Below are positions 1 to 11,251 of a stretch of DNA of 64,000 nucleotides, one piece after another. A model generated the notes under the pieces. The model did not search any database and was not told where the DNA came from. It saw only the letters and a list, made by a program, of their open reading frames with translations. Source of the stretch: GCA-2720975 sp964467985 (lineage in GTDB: Bacteria > Planctomycetota > UBA1135 > GCA-002686595); contig CAYXTP010000001.1 in the NCBI GenBank assembly GCA_964467985.1, forward strand, positions 1 through 64,000, given 5' to 3'. Position 1 is the stretch's first letter. Each line of letters starts with the position of its first letter. The position numbers were made by a program, and so were the translations under genes.

Positions 1-1646
1 GGGGCGGAGTCGGAGGTGTCGACGCAGAAGTATCCTAGTCGTTCAAACTGGACGAACTCTCCCGGTTGGGCAGTGCTCAGAGATGGTTCGAGTCGGCAAG
101 TCGTCAGTGTCTCCAAGGAATCTGGGTTCAGATTGTCGTGCCAGTGGCCTCCTTCCGGGACCTCTTCGGGGTCAGTCGTGCGGAACAGGTGGTCGTAGAG
201 ATTGACGGTGGCGGGGATGGCTTCGGCTGCGTTGACCCAGTGCACGATGCCCTTGACCTTGCCGCCTTCGGTTAGGGGGGCGCCGCCAAGGGTCTCAGGG
301 TGGTAGGTGCAACGTAGTTCGGTGACCGTCCCGCTCTCGTCCTTGATGACTTCGTCGCAGGTGATCACATAGCCGTAGCGCAGGCGTACGCGGCCGCCGG
401 GCTTGAGGCGGAAGAACTTGCGCGGGGCCTCCTCGCGGAAGTCGTCTTGCTCGATGAACAACTCGGGCCCCAAACGGAGCGTGCGCTTGCCAGCACTCTC
501 GTCCTCGGGGTTGTTGATTGCCTCGACCTCCTGGATGTGGCCCTCGGGCCAGTTGGTCAGGGTGACCTTCAGGGGACGCAGGACGGCCATGCGACGCTCG
601 GCGCGCTTGTTGAGGTCATCGCGCAGGCAGCCATCCAGCACCGCGTAGTCCACCGTGCTGTTGAACTTAGCTACGCCGATGCGTTTGCAGAATTCGCGCA
701 CGGATTCGGGTGTGTATCCGCGGCGGCGCATTCCGCGCAGGGTGGGCATGCGAGGGTCGTCCCAGCCGCTGACTCGTCCCGCATCCACAAGTTCCACGAG
801 TTTGCGTTTGGCCACTACCGTGTAGGTCAGTTTGAGGCGCGCGAACTCGTACTGGTGGGGGACAGCGGGCACAGACAGGTTGGCCGTGAACCAGTCGTAC
901 AGCGGGCGGTGGTTCTCGAACTCGAGGGAACACAGGGAGTGCGTGACGTGCTCCAGGGCATCGCACTGCCCATGCGCAAAGTCGTACATGGGGTAGATGC
1001 ACCAATCATCGCCCGTGCGGTGGTGGTGGGCGCGCATGATGCGGTAGAGGACCGGATCGCGCATGTTCATGTTGGGCGAGGCCATGTCGATTTTGGCCTT
1101 CAAGGTGTATGCACCGTCCTCGAACTCACCCGCACGCATGCGGCGCAGCAAATCGAGACTCTCTGCGCTGGGCCGGTCGCGGTTGGGGCTGTTCTTGCCG
1201 GCCTCCGTCACTGTGCCTCGGTACTCACGCGTCTCAGCAGCGGAAAGGTCGCAGACGTAGGCCAGCTCCTTCTCGACGAGCTCCTCGGAAAATTTGTACA
1301 GGTCCTCAAACCAGTCCGAAGCAAAGAACAGCCGGTCACCCCAATCAAAGCCAAGCCAGCGCACATCCTCCATGATGGCGTCTACGTATTCGATGCTCTC
1401 CTTGCCGGGGTTCGTGTCATCGAAGCGCAGGTTGCAAACGCCTCCGAACTTCTCTGCAATGCCAAAATCCACGCAGATGGCCTTGGCGTGTCCGATGTGA
1501 GGGTAGCCGTTGGGCTCCGGTGGAAAGCGAGTGTGAACACTCGGTACTCGTCCGGAACGCAAATCCTCAGTGACGATGCGTTCGATGAAGTTGAGTCGTT
1601 CGGAGTCGGCTCTCTCTGCGGGCGGATCTTGGGCTTTGTTCGTCAT
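1..1646 (-). CDS. glnS: Glutaminyl-tRNA synthetase (3' end cut by window edge)
   Basis: Charges tRNA-Gln with glutamine in the cytoplasm (class I aminoacyl-tRNA synthetase, GlnRS/GluRS family). Reading back from ATG at 1646, 548 codons are visible. The HIGH signature appears as PNGYPHIGHAK (residues about 45-55), followed by RFDDTNP and DWFEDLYKF, all typical of GlnRS. The second ATP motif, VMSKR in E. coli, reads VVAKR near residue 277, so serine is replaced by alanine. It is followed by GWDDPRMPTLRG and FCKRIGVAK. The anticodon-binding beta-barrels end at ERLGYFCVD, so only about 20 residues should be missing beyond position 1, judged against the 554-residue E. coli enzyme. It follows nagA on the same strand after 83 nt and may be cotranscribed. 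The family call is very secure; the KMSKS variant is the only oddity. Confidence 0.95.
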   Translation of the reverse strand, partial: MTNKAQDPPAERADSERLNFIERIVTEDLRSGRVPSVHTRFPPEPNGYPHIGHAKAICVDFGIAEKFGGVCNLRFDDTNPGKESIEYVDAIMEDVRWLGFDWGDRLFFASDWFEDLYKFSEELVEKELAYVCDLSAAETREYRGTVTEAGKNSPNRDRPSAESLDLLRRMRAGEFEDGAYTLKAKIDMASPNMNMRDPVLYRIMRAHHHRTGDDWCIYPMYDFAHGQCDALEHVTHSLCSLEFENHRPLYDWFTANLSVPAVPHQYEFARLKLTYTVVAKRKLVELVDAGRVSGWDDPRMPTLRGMRRRGYTPESVREFCKRIGVAKFNSTVDYAVLDGCLRDDLNKRAERRMAVLRPLKVTLTNWPEGHIQEVEAINNPEDESAGKRTLRLGPELFIEQDDFREEAPRKFFRLKPGGRVRLRYGYVITCDEVIKDESGTVTELRCTYHPETLGGAPLTEGGKVKGIVHWVNAAEAIPATVNLYDHLFRTTDPEEVPEGGHWHDNLNPDSLETLTTCRLEPSLSTAQPGEFVQFERLGYFCVDTSDSA

Positions 1647-1729
1647 GGCTGGAGTCGGGCGGGATGATACCAGCCCCCCCGGCGAGGTGGGATGGGTTGC
1701 AGACGGCGCCTCCGCCCCCTGGCGCCTCC

Positions 1730-2881
1730 TCAGGCTGTCCGGTCGGGAATCCCGCCATCATCCAGGACGATTGCCGCAAGCTGGCCGCCCTCCTGCAGCA
1801 GCGAAAAGCCCGGGGACCTACCCGGTGCGATGGAGCCCATGGACTCCTGTCCGAGCAGGCGGGCCGGGTTGCCGGAGGCCACTCTCGCCACCTGGGTCGC
1901 ATCTGTCCCCGGGACAAACTCCAAGAACCGCTGCACCGCGTCGGACATGAGAATCGCCGAGCCCGCGAGAGCCCCTGCTGTATCTCGGACGACCCCGTTG
2001 GAAACGGTCACACGACTCGAACCGAGGTTGAACTCTCCATCGGGCATGCCGGCTCCAGCCATGCAGTCAGTGACGAGCACGAATCGTTCCGGTCCCAAAC
2101 AGCTGTAGGCGTTGCGCACCATCGCCGGATGGACGTGCACTCCATCCACGATCAAGGAGCAGCACAGCGAGGCGTGCGCTAGGCTGAGTCCGGCGATTCC
2201 CGGTTCGCGGTGGTGGGCGCCAGACATGGCGTTGAACAGGTGCGTAACCATCTGGGCACCAGCATCCACGCAGGCCTGCAGTTGTGTGTGATCTTGAGCG
2301 TGGCCGACAGAGACACACACGCCCGCAGCACTCAACTGGGCTGTGGCCGACACGGCACCCGCGCGACCTGGAGCGAGCGTGAGTAGCCTCAGATGGCCGC
2401 GAGCCGCGTCGATCAAGGACTGAACACGTGTTGGGTCTGGGTCAATCAAGCAATCGGTGGGGTGGGCCCCCGGAGCCTCGAGAAAGGGACCCTCAAGGTG
2501 AATGCCCAGGGGCCGAGCGCCCCTTCCGTCCCAGTTGTCGATCCAGTCTGCTACAGCAGCCGTCTGGCCGAGCAAATCTTCGAACGGGGCGCTGATCAGG
2601 GTCGGGAGGAACGCGACCGCTCCGCCCGATGCAACCGTGCGCGCGACCACGTTCAGGGCATCCCTTGTTCCCTCCTCGACACCCCGGCCTCCCGCACCGT
2701 TGACCTGCAGGTCGATCACTCCGGGCAACAGGGTTCCCTGTAGGTGCAGAGTTCGATCGGTAGGTTCGCCCTCTGCGTCGGAACCAACCGCCACCACGCG
2801 ATCATCCTCAAGCAAGACCGGTCCGACTTGGAGCTGGCCGCCGGCTACCAAGTTGTCTGGGTATAGCAGCACGCGTTCCAT
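1730..2881 (-). CDS. nagA: N-acetylglucosamine-6-phosphate deacetylase
   Basis: Removes acetate from GlcNAc-6-phosphate in amino-sugar and peptidoglycan recycling (amidohydrolase superfamily, cytoplasmic). The 383-residue protein is the normal family length. The motifs are in family order: PGVIDLQVNGAGG near residue 55, the metal-ligand glutamate in HLEGPFL (about 128), the histidines in SVGHAQ and THLFNAM, the substrate region DGVHVHPAMVRNA, the catalytic aspartate in LVTDCMAGAG, and LAGSAILMSDAV near the end. It starts at ATG 2881. No nagB or PTS gene is adjacent; the neighbours are glnS downstream and a divergent cardiolipin synthase. The specificity is a family inference, but the motif set is complete. 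Confidence 0.92.
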   Translation of the reverse strand: MERVLLYPDNLVAGGQLQVGPVLLEDDRVVAVGSDAEGEPTDRTLHLQGTLLPGVIDLQVNGAGGRGVEEGTRDALNVVARTVASGGAVAFLPTLISAPFEDLLGQTAAVADWIDNWDGRGARPLGIHLEGPFLEAPGAHPTDCLIDPDPTRVQSLIDAARGHLRLLTLAPGRAGAVSATAQLSAAGVCVSVGHAQDHTQLQACVDAGAQMVTHLFNAMSGAHHREPGIAGLSLAHASLCCSLIVDGVHVHPAMVRNAYSCLGPERFVLVTDCMAGAGMPDGEFNLGSSRVTVSNGVVRDTAGALAGSAILMSDAVQRFLEFVPGTDATQVARVASGNPARLLGQESMGSIAPGRSPGFSLLQEGGQLAAIVLDDGGIPDRTA

Positions 2882-2962
2882 TCGCGTCCGAGGGTACCGA
2901 GCAGCCTATGGACTGACCAGTACCCTTGCACCGAGGGCCGGGTGGGAAGGACAATCAGCGCC

Positions 2963-4405
2963 ATGGAATGGGTTCAGTGGTGGCCTGCGTTTTTGTTGGC
3001 CTGCGATGCATGCCTACGCCTGGTTGTCGTGGTGCAGATCATCATGCGGGGGCCACGTGCCGCTGACTCGTCGCGCGCTTGGATCCTGCTCGTCGTCTTC
3101 CTGCCCTTGGTTGGAATTCCCATTTGGCTTCTGCTTGGTGAAGCCCGACTGGGTAGCCGCCGGCGGAGGCGCTATCGCTCTATCGCGGACCGGGTTGCGG
3201 ATCAGGTGGCGCGACTGGGGCCTCTGCCCGAGCACCGAGCCGAGGCGCGTGAGTACAAGGCCACCATCGCTCTAGCTGAGGCCGTGGGTGGCACACCCCC
3301 GCGGAGGGGCAATGAACTGGAGCTCACCAGTGACTCGGCTGTTCTAATCGAGAGGCTGGCCGACGACATCGATGCTGCACAGAGCTCATGCCACCTGTTG
3401 TTCTACATCTATGTAGAGGATGAAGCCGGGCTGAGAATCGGAGAGGCCCTCAAGGCTGCCGTCGCACGCGGCGTCGATTGCCGCCTGCTGCTGGACAGCG
3501 TTGGTTCGAGACCGTTCCTGGCCTCCCGTTATGCACGTTCACTCAGAGATGCAGGCGTGCAGGTTGTTGAGTCGCTGCCCGCAAACATCCTGCGCCTGGC
3601 TTTCGCCCGTGTCGACCTTCGCAACCACCGCAAGATCGCGGTCATCGATGGGCGCGTGGGTTACACGGGTTCCCAGAACATCGCAGCCGCAGCATTTGCT
3701 CTGAAACCCAGCTATGCACCGTGGGTGGATTGCATGTTGCGCATCAGCGGTCCGGTTGTCGGGGACCTGCAGTCTATCTTTGTGTGCGACTGGTTTCTCG
3801 AGACCAACGAACCGCTCGAGCCCCTCTTGGCCGACATTCCAGATCCCTGCGCGACGGGTGTTCCTGTTCAGGTCCTGGCAACTGGACCGAACAACGACAA
3901 TGAGGCGCTGGACCAGTTGGCACTATCAGCGTTTCACGGGGCCAATGAAGAGCTGATTCTGACGACCCCGTACTTCGTGCCCGGGGAAGCCCAAGTCGTC
4001 AGTCTCTGCACCGCGGCGAGGCGTGGTGTGAGTGTTCGGCTCGTGGTCCCCGCTCGCAACGACTCACCCCTGGTGCAGGCAGTCGCTCGGAGCCATTTCG
4101 GCCGCCTCATTGAGGCCGGAGTCGAAGTGTTCGAGTATCAGGAAGGACTTCTGCACGCCAAGACCCTGACCGTTGACCGCGACCTGGCCCTCGTGACCAC
4201 CGCCAACTTCGATCGACGCAGTTTCGACTTGAACTTCGAAGTGTCCACGTTGGTCTACGATTCCGACTTTGCGAGCCAACTACGGTTCTTGCAACGCGAA
4301 TACATGAGCCAATCGACCAAGGTGACCATGGCCCAAGTGAATGCTCGGTCTTGGCTGCGGAGATTTGCAGACAACGCCGCCGGCATCTTCAGCCCGGTTC
4401 TCTAA
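2963..4405 (+). CDS. cls: Cardiolipin synthase, phospholipase D superfamily
   Basis: Condenses phosphatidylglycerol into cardiolipin at the inner membrane. The N-terminus has two hydrophobic segments, the second around RAWILLVVFLPLVGIPIW (PLDc_N type). Two PLD catalytic HxKxxxxD motifs follow: HRKIAVID at residue 222 and HAKTLTVD at residue 398, each with the downstream signature (GYTGSQN and TTANFDRRS). The 480-residue length matches the ClsA type. ATG 2963 is preferred over the in-frame GTG at 2942 because GGAAGG at 2945-2950 can serve as ribosome binding site only for the later start, although the spacing (12 nt) is long. It is divergent from nagA and convergent with the next gene (13 nt apart). 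Other PLD-family phosphotransferases are possible but less likely given the transmembrane pair. Confidence 0.9.
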   Translation: MEWVQWWPAFLLACDACLRLVVVVQIIMRGPRAADSSRAWILLVVFLPLVGIPIWLLLGEARLGSRRRRRYRSIADRVADQVARLGPLPEHRAEAREYKATIALAEAVGGTPPRRGNELELTSDSAVLIERLADDIDAAQSSCHLLFYIYVEDEAGLRIGEALKAAVARGVDCRLLLDSVGSRPFLASRYARSLRDAGVQVVESLPANILRLAFARVDLRNHRKIAVIDGRVGYTGSQNIAAAAFALKPSYAPWVDCMLRISGPVVGDLQSIFVCDWFLETNEPLEPLLADIPDPCATGVPVQVLATGPNNDNEALDQLALSAFHGANEELILTTPYFVPGEAQVVSLCTAARRGVSVRLVVPARNDSPLVQAVARSHFGRLIEAGVEVFEYQEGLLHAKTLTVDRDLALVTTANFDRRSFDLNFEVSTLVYDSDFASQLRFLQREYMSQSTKVTMAQVNARSWLRRFADNAAGIFSPVL

Positions 4406-4418
4406 GAACGCGGGAGCT

Positions 4419-5699
4419 TCAGTTCTTCAAGAGCGCGATCAGGTGGCCGAGGACCTTGGGCCCATCGGCACGCAGACCGTTGTGCTCGAATTCATCCGTG
4501 ACCCATGGCTTCAGGCCCTTGATGGCTGCTGCCGTACGCAATGAGCTCTCGCAGGGAACATACATGTCGTGCTTGTAGATAGCTGCTGCTGCGGGGACTT
4601 CGTTGCTACTGAGAACCTCGAGGTCGTAGAGCACCGGCCAATCTTCGTCCTCAGCAAGTAGCTCGGCGGCCTCGCGCAGGGGAGTCAGGGTCGGGAACTC
4701 CTCAAAGAACCAGGGGTAGATCATCTCCCCGGTGAGGAAGAGGGGATCGTTTGCACCTGCGTCGAATTCTGGATGCTGATCGCGCAATCGCTGGGCCGCC
4801 CAGTTGGACGCAGACGTTTGTGTGTAGCAAGCCTCGTGCAGGATCGAGAAAATCGGGTTGGTGTCAAAACTCAATGTGTTCTCGAAGCCACGTAGGAACG
4901 CGTAGGAGAGTTCTGCGCCATGTGGACCATCCACGAATGCGTGCTCAACAAGGTAGTGGATGATCTCGAAGCCGTCGGAAAATCCCAGGGAGAGTCCCAG
5001 TGTCTGAAACTTGCGCACTGTCAGCGGACCGCCACCTGGCAGGCTAACGTCGTGTTCCGTGATGTGCTGAGCGATGCGCTGAATGCGCTCCACATCATCG
5101 GGGTAGCGATCGTAGTACTCGCGATTCTTGCGGGCGCATATGGGGTAGGTGAGTTCGTAGACATCGTCCGCGGACCCACGCAATTGCGGCAGGCCCCCGG
5201 TGATGAAGACCTCACGCAATCCCTGGGGCGCGGCAGAGAGGTAGTGGGTGGCGCAGAACCCGCCATAGCTCTGGCCCAATACTGACCACGGTGTGTCCTC
5301 TCCAATAATCTGACCCCGCACCCATTCGCAATCCGCGACGATGCTGTCGGAGCGAAAGTGCTTGAGGTAGTTCGCCTGTTCTTGCGCGGATCCCAAGCGC
5401 GCCAACGTCTGGTAGTTGACGGGCGAACTGCGTCCCGTGCCCCGCTCGTCCAAGAGTAGGACTCGGTAGTCCTCTAGCGCTCGGCCAATCCAGCCCGAAC
5501 GATTGTTGGGTCTTGGGGCGCCAAACCCGGGCCCCCCTTGTAGGAACACGAGCACGGGCTTGTCCTGCTCAGGTGACTTCCCGGCAGGAGCCACCTCGCG
5601 CGCTCGCACTTGGATTGTCGGTCCGTTTGAGCGGGCGTGATCGAGGGGTACCTCGAAACGGTGATCAATCAACCCGATCGTGGGTAGGTCGTGAGACAT
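4419..5699 (-). CDS. Prolyl aminopeptidase-like alpha/beta hydrolase (S33)
   Basis: An alpha/beta-hydrolase that probably cleaves N-terminal proline from peptides. The oxyanion-hole region reads FLQGGPGFG (GGPG at 55-58), where most family members have HGGPG. The nucleophile elbow is GQSYGG with Ser144. LLDERGTGRSS follows strand 4, as in proline iminopeptidases. The late aspartate in KHDMYVP and histidine in EFEHNGLR are the likely remaining triad members. The 426-residue length fits the longer Aeromonas-type prolyl aminopeptidase rather than the 315-residue Xanthomonas type. There is no signal peptide, so it is cytoplasmic. It is monocistronic and convergent with cls. Substrate specificity is inferred from the family only. 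Confidence 0.85.
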   Translation of the reverse strand: MSHDLPTIGLIDHRFEVPLDHARSNGPTIQVRAREVAPAGKSPEQDKPVLVFLQGGPGFGAPRPNNRSGWIGRALEDYRVLLLDERGTGRSSPVNYQTLARLGSAQEQANYLKHFRSDSIVADCEWVRGQIIGEDTPWSVLGQSYGGFCATHYLSAAPQGLREVFITGGLPQLRGSADDVYELTYPICARKNREYYDRYPDDVERIQRIAQHITEHDVSLPGGGPLTVRKFQTLGLSLGFSDGFEIIHYLVEHAFVDGPHGAELSYAFLRGFENTLSFDTNPIFSILHEACYTQTSASNWAAQRLRDQHPEFDAGANDPLFLTGEMIYPWFFEEFPTLTPLREAAELLAEDEDWPVLYDLEVLSSNEVPAAAAIYKHDMYVPCESSLRTAAAIKGLKPWVTDEFEHNGLRADGPKVLGHLIALLKN

Positions 5700-5781
5700 A
5701 GCACCCTTCTACCACAAGAGTTGATGGCAGAGCAGGTGGCGTGTCGGGTTTCAGGTTTGGCCGTCCAACCGGCGTCGTGGA

Positions 5782-7231
<1,450 letters not shown>

Positions 7232-7239
<8 letters not shown>

Positions 7240-10200
7240 GCGTGATGACCTCGTCGAGATTGAGCAGCAGTAACGAGAAATGGGTCCAGGCCGCCAGCTC
7301 CTCGGCGTCAAAGTCCTTGGACGGAGGAGAATTGCCCATCTGAATCAGCCGCTCGGCTCGCTGCGTCTGTCCCTGGAATTCGGCCAATTGAGTCTCAATA
7401 ACCTGGAGCAGGATCGCCTGTTCCGTCGGAGTCGGTTCGCGTGAGGTAACCCACTTGAATCCGCAGTTGGCGCGCGTCGGCAGGTCTGCTTGGCATTCAG
7501 TCAAAATCCGCTGGGCGAGGCGCCGAGCCGCTTCCACCATTTGCACGTCGTTCAGGAGGGCCAGCGCCTGCAATGGCGTATTCGTGCGCGACCGGCGTAC
7601 GGTGCAGGACTCACGTGAGGGTGCATCAAAGGCCACCATGTTCGGGGGCGGCGCGGTACGCTTCCAAAAGGTGTAGATGCTGCGCCGGTAGAGTGCGTCG
7701 CCCTTGTCCTGGCTGTACTGCACCGTATTGCTACCGCTATACCCCACGGCCTTCCAAACACCCGCTGGCTGGTAAGGCTTCACACTTGGCCCACCGGGAG
7801 TTTCGACGAGGGAGTTCGAGAGGAACAACGCCGTGTCCCGCAGCATCTCAGCGTCCAGCCGGAAGCGGGGGCCGCGGGACAAGAGGCGGTTGTAAGGATC
7901 CAACTTCAGCGCCCCCTCCTCAGACTTGGCCGACTGCATGTAGGTGTGGGAAGTGACGAGGGTGCGCACCAGGTCCTTCACATTCCAGTCGTTGTCCATG
8001 AACTGCAGCGCAAGCCAGTCCAGCAATTCGGGGTGACTGGGCAGTTCCCCCTGCACCCCGAAGTCCTCGGATGTCTTGACGAGCCCTGTTCCAAAGAACT
8101 GCTGCCAGAATCGATTGACCGTGACACGCGAGGTCAAAGGGTTGTCGGCTCGCACAATCCAGCGCGCGAGGCCCAGGCGGTTGACGGGCTCATTCGGCGA
8201 GAACGCGGGCAAAGCCGCTGGTACTGCGGGCTGAACCTCGTGACCGAGCTGGTCATACTGCCCTCGAATCAACACGTGAGCCGGGCGGCGCGTCTCGAGC
8301 TCCTTACTGACGAGTGTCGTGGGTAGGGACTCCTGCAATGACGTGCGTTGGGCGGCCGTAGCCTCCATGGCTGCACGCGTGGCGGTCCAATCCTGCGAAT
8401 GCTCGCCGCGGAAGTAGTACTTGATGTCGTGAGTTTGCTGGGCAGTGCGCTGGGCGCGGGGCACACCTAGGGCTGCGCCCACTGGCGACGGCACGTCGTC
8501 CATTCGTTCTTCGATCTTCCTAAACGCGTATCCGAAACCGCCGCCGTAATTGGCCACCTTGATCAGCAGTTGGTTGCGCCCCTGCGCCAGGGGCAACTCA
8601 AGCATGTCCTGGTCCAGGGCCACACCACGAGCCGCGGGATTGTCATGCACGAGTTCTCCATTGAGCCAGACCCGCAGGCCGTCGTCGCTGCCCAAGCCGA
8701 CCTTCATGGTCCGGGCAGTGGGCGCCTCGATTTCTCGGTAGAGAAAGACGATGCCTGAGACGTTGGCGAAGGTGTGAACGACGCCATCGGAGTAGTCTGG
8801 CTGAGCGACCCATTCCAATTGGGTTTCCCCCAGCGTGGAGGACAGGTCGACCTCCCGTTCGGGGCCGTAGTCCTTAGTCAAGCTCGCACGACCGTCGCTC
8901 TCCTCTATTGGGCCAAGCTTGTACCAGTCGCCAAGTTGCGCTGGAGTCAGGGCTGGCTCTGAGGTGATCGATAGTCGTACGCGCCCCAGGTTGTGCTGGG
9001 GGAATTGGGATTCGTGCTTGAGCCGCACTCGAATGCCCGTTCCTTCGGGGAAGCCGAAGGGCTCGGCTGCGATGAAGGTCGCATGGCGCGAGCCCTTGAA
9101 CCCCAGTCCTCCCCAGCCCGATGGGGTTGCGTCGAGGGTTCCGGTGATCGAGTACTTGTCCTGGGAGAAGCTCGCCTGGGCACTGGCAAGCGAGATTTCC
9201 TGAGCCAACTCAGGCTGGCCTGCCGGGTAGGCTTCCAACTGAACCTGGGTCAGGACGAAATTTTGGTTGTGCGCACGGCCCGGGACCTCTGGTGAGTTGC
9301 CGCCGCCCACGAGCGCCTCCAAGCGCAGCCCGGTGATGGCTGAGCTACTTGAGTAGGCCGTCAGTTCGTACACCTCCTGGGCCGGGTTGGGGCCCTGGGC
9401 CAAGACCGAGTCGTCTTCTTGTATGACCAGTTCCGTGCCATGGGCTGCGGAAGCGGATTCGGGGACGAGGATCAACCACCTGTCCGCGAGGCGTTCACTC
9501 CAGGAGTCTTCCCAACCGACTTGCAGCGCGTCGATTTCGGGCATGGGGCTGTTCAGCTCTGCAATGTATTCGTCGCGCTGTTCGCCTAGCGCTGTCAACT
9601 CTGCCTGTTGCTTTGGCGTTGGAACCCGAATGAACGGCACCGGGTTGGCGATGTTCTTGTCGGCGGCTTCTTCTGCAAGGCTGTTGAAGAAACCGTACAG
9701 CCCGTAGTAGTCCTCCATGCTGATGGGGTCGTACTTGTGGTCGTGGCATTGAGCGCAGCCCATGGTCAGGCCGAGAAACACGGTGCTGGTCGTCTCCACG
9801 CGGTCCTTGGCGTAAAGGCTCAAGTACTCGGCCGCGATCATCCCGCCTTCTGAGGAAGTCACATTGCAACGATTGAAACCCGAAGCCACCTGCTGCTCAA
9901 TTGTCGCATCGGGCAATAGGTCTCCCGCCAACTGCTCAATGACGAACTCATCGAAGGGCTTGTTGTCGTTGAACGCGTTGATGACCCAATCGCGGTAGGG
10001 CCACATGCGTCGAAAGTTGTCCAGGTGCAAACCGTGCGTGTCGCCGTAGCGAGCGGCGTCCAGCCAGTAGCGCCCCATGTGTTCCCCGTAACGCGGCGAA
10101 GCGAGCAAGCGATCCACGGCGGCGGCATAGGCTTCGGCACTGGGATCTTGCAGGAACGCTTGCACATCCGTTGGGTCGGGGGGCAACCCGGTCAGGTCAT

Positions 10201-10750
10201 AGGTCACCCGACGCAACAACGTGACGGGGTCCGCCTGGGGAGCCGGATCGAGTCCAGAATTTAGAAGGCCCCTGCGGATGAAACCGTCGATCGGGTCCAG
10301 AGACTCTTCAGGAGGACTCACCGCAGCCAAAGGCGCGAACGACCAATGCTCCTCCCAGTGCGCCCCTTCACGAATCCAGTGTTCCAGGACTTCTATTTCC
10401 GCACTTGTCAGTGGGCGTTTGAACTCAGGCGGAGGCATGAGTTCCGTGTCGTCCTCAGACTGGATACGCCGCAACATCTGACTGAGCTCGACATCGCCGG
10501 GAACGATGGCGTGCCCCCCCGACTCGAGGGCTGCGAAGGCTCCATTACGCTGATCGAGGCGCAGCCCAGCCTTGCGCTGCTTGCCATCGAATCCGTGACA
10601 CGGAAAGCAATGTTCCGAGAGGATCGGCCGTACATCCGTGACGAAACTCGGAGAGCCTTCGTCACCAAGACTCCCAATGGAGTTGGACGTGGGGGAGAGC
10701 AGGAGTGCTAGCCCGGCACCACCGCCAAGCAGGATCAGGGGAAGGGCCAT
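7232..10750 (-). CDS. PSCyt1-PSCyt2 (DUF1549)-PSD1 (DUF1553) heme protein
   Basis: A large exported planctomycete cytochrome-type protein of 1172 residues. An N-terminal hydrophobic segment (about residues 2-20) precedes PSCyt1 with a c-type heme motif, CFPCH (C48, C51, H52). PSCyt2/DUF1549 follows (DGFIRRGL, YDLTGLPPDP, RYWLDAARYGDTHG) and contains CAQCHDHKYDP near residue 327. The middle holds a PA14-like beta region (GSDDGLRVWLNGELVHDN). The C-terminal third is PSD1/DUF1553: NRFWQQFFGTGLVKTSEDFG, ASRESCTVRRSRTNTPLQAL. It is transcribed with the overlapping DUF1501 gene. The family is well known only bioinformatically; electron transfer during degradation of complex substrates is inference. 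The start ATG 10750 lies 58 nt from a divergent membrane gene. Confidence 0.92.
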
Positions 10751-10808
10751 GACACTATTATGTTATGTGTACCCCCTACGATGTGGGGGGGAATCCCACT
10801 CCGTGCCC

Positions 10809-11249
10809 ATGACTGTCTTCTTCGACTGGATTGAGAACAACCGAGAACTCCTGGTGAGCGTCGCGCTCGTGATCTCGATTTCGAGCTTGATAGTGGTTCC
10901 GCAGGCCATAAGGCGTATGCCCGCGGATTACTTCCTCGGGCCCAAGCCACCCAGGTTGCCCTGGGCAGACGCGCACCCGGTGCCGAAGGTCCTGCTGACG
11001 TTGGTCAAGAATGTTCTAGGGGTCATTCTGGTGCTGGCGGGCATCGTGATGCTGGTGAGCCCCGGTCAGGGGCTACTGGCGATCCTTGTGGGGGCCATGC
11101 TTGTGGATTTTCCAGGAAAGAGGCCCATTGAACTGGCTTTGATCCGGAAGAAACGGGTACACGCGGTCTTGAATTGGATTCGTCGCCGCGCCGGGAGGGG
11201 GCCCCTGCTGGTGGAGGAGGAATCGGTTCGGGACGAGCAGGAGCCTTGA
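10809..11249 (+). CDS. PGPGW-type small transmembrane protein
   Basis: A 146-residue integral membrane protein with a hydrophobic segment near residues 14-32 and a second hydrophobic block around 62-92 (VLGVILVLAGIVMLVSPGQG, then LAILVGAMLVDFPGKRPIE). This resembles the PGPGW motif family, with PGQG where others have PGPG. The C-terminus is basic (RKKRVHAVLNWIRRRAGR). ATG 10809 begins the conserved part; the upstream in-frame extension would run into the divergent PSD1 gene. Its stop is 2 nt before the start of the YihY/BrkB gene, so the two are probably cotranscribed, and the association is seen often. Function unknown. Confidence 0.8.
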   Translation: MTVFFDWIENNRELLVSVALVISISSLIVVPQAIRRMPADYFLGPKPPRLPWADAHPVPKVLLTLVKNVLGVILVLAGIVMLVSPGQGLLAILVGAMLVDFPGKRPIELALIRKKRVHAVLNWIRRRAGRGPLLVEEESVRDEQEP

Positions 11250-11251
11250 GC

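Noticed and set aside
447..1667. Long open frame of 406 codons on the plus strand
   Set aside because: It is antisense to glnS, whose protein carries all GlnRS motifs. The plus-strand translation is Val/Arg/His-rich without any motif, a codon-bias shadow.
1705..1726. GGCGCC/GGCGCC hairpin between nagA and glnS as a terminator
   Set aside because: Only 6 bp with a 10-nt loop and no U-tract, in a very GC-rich gap; too weak to call.
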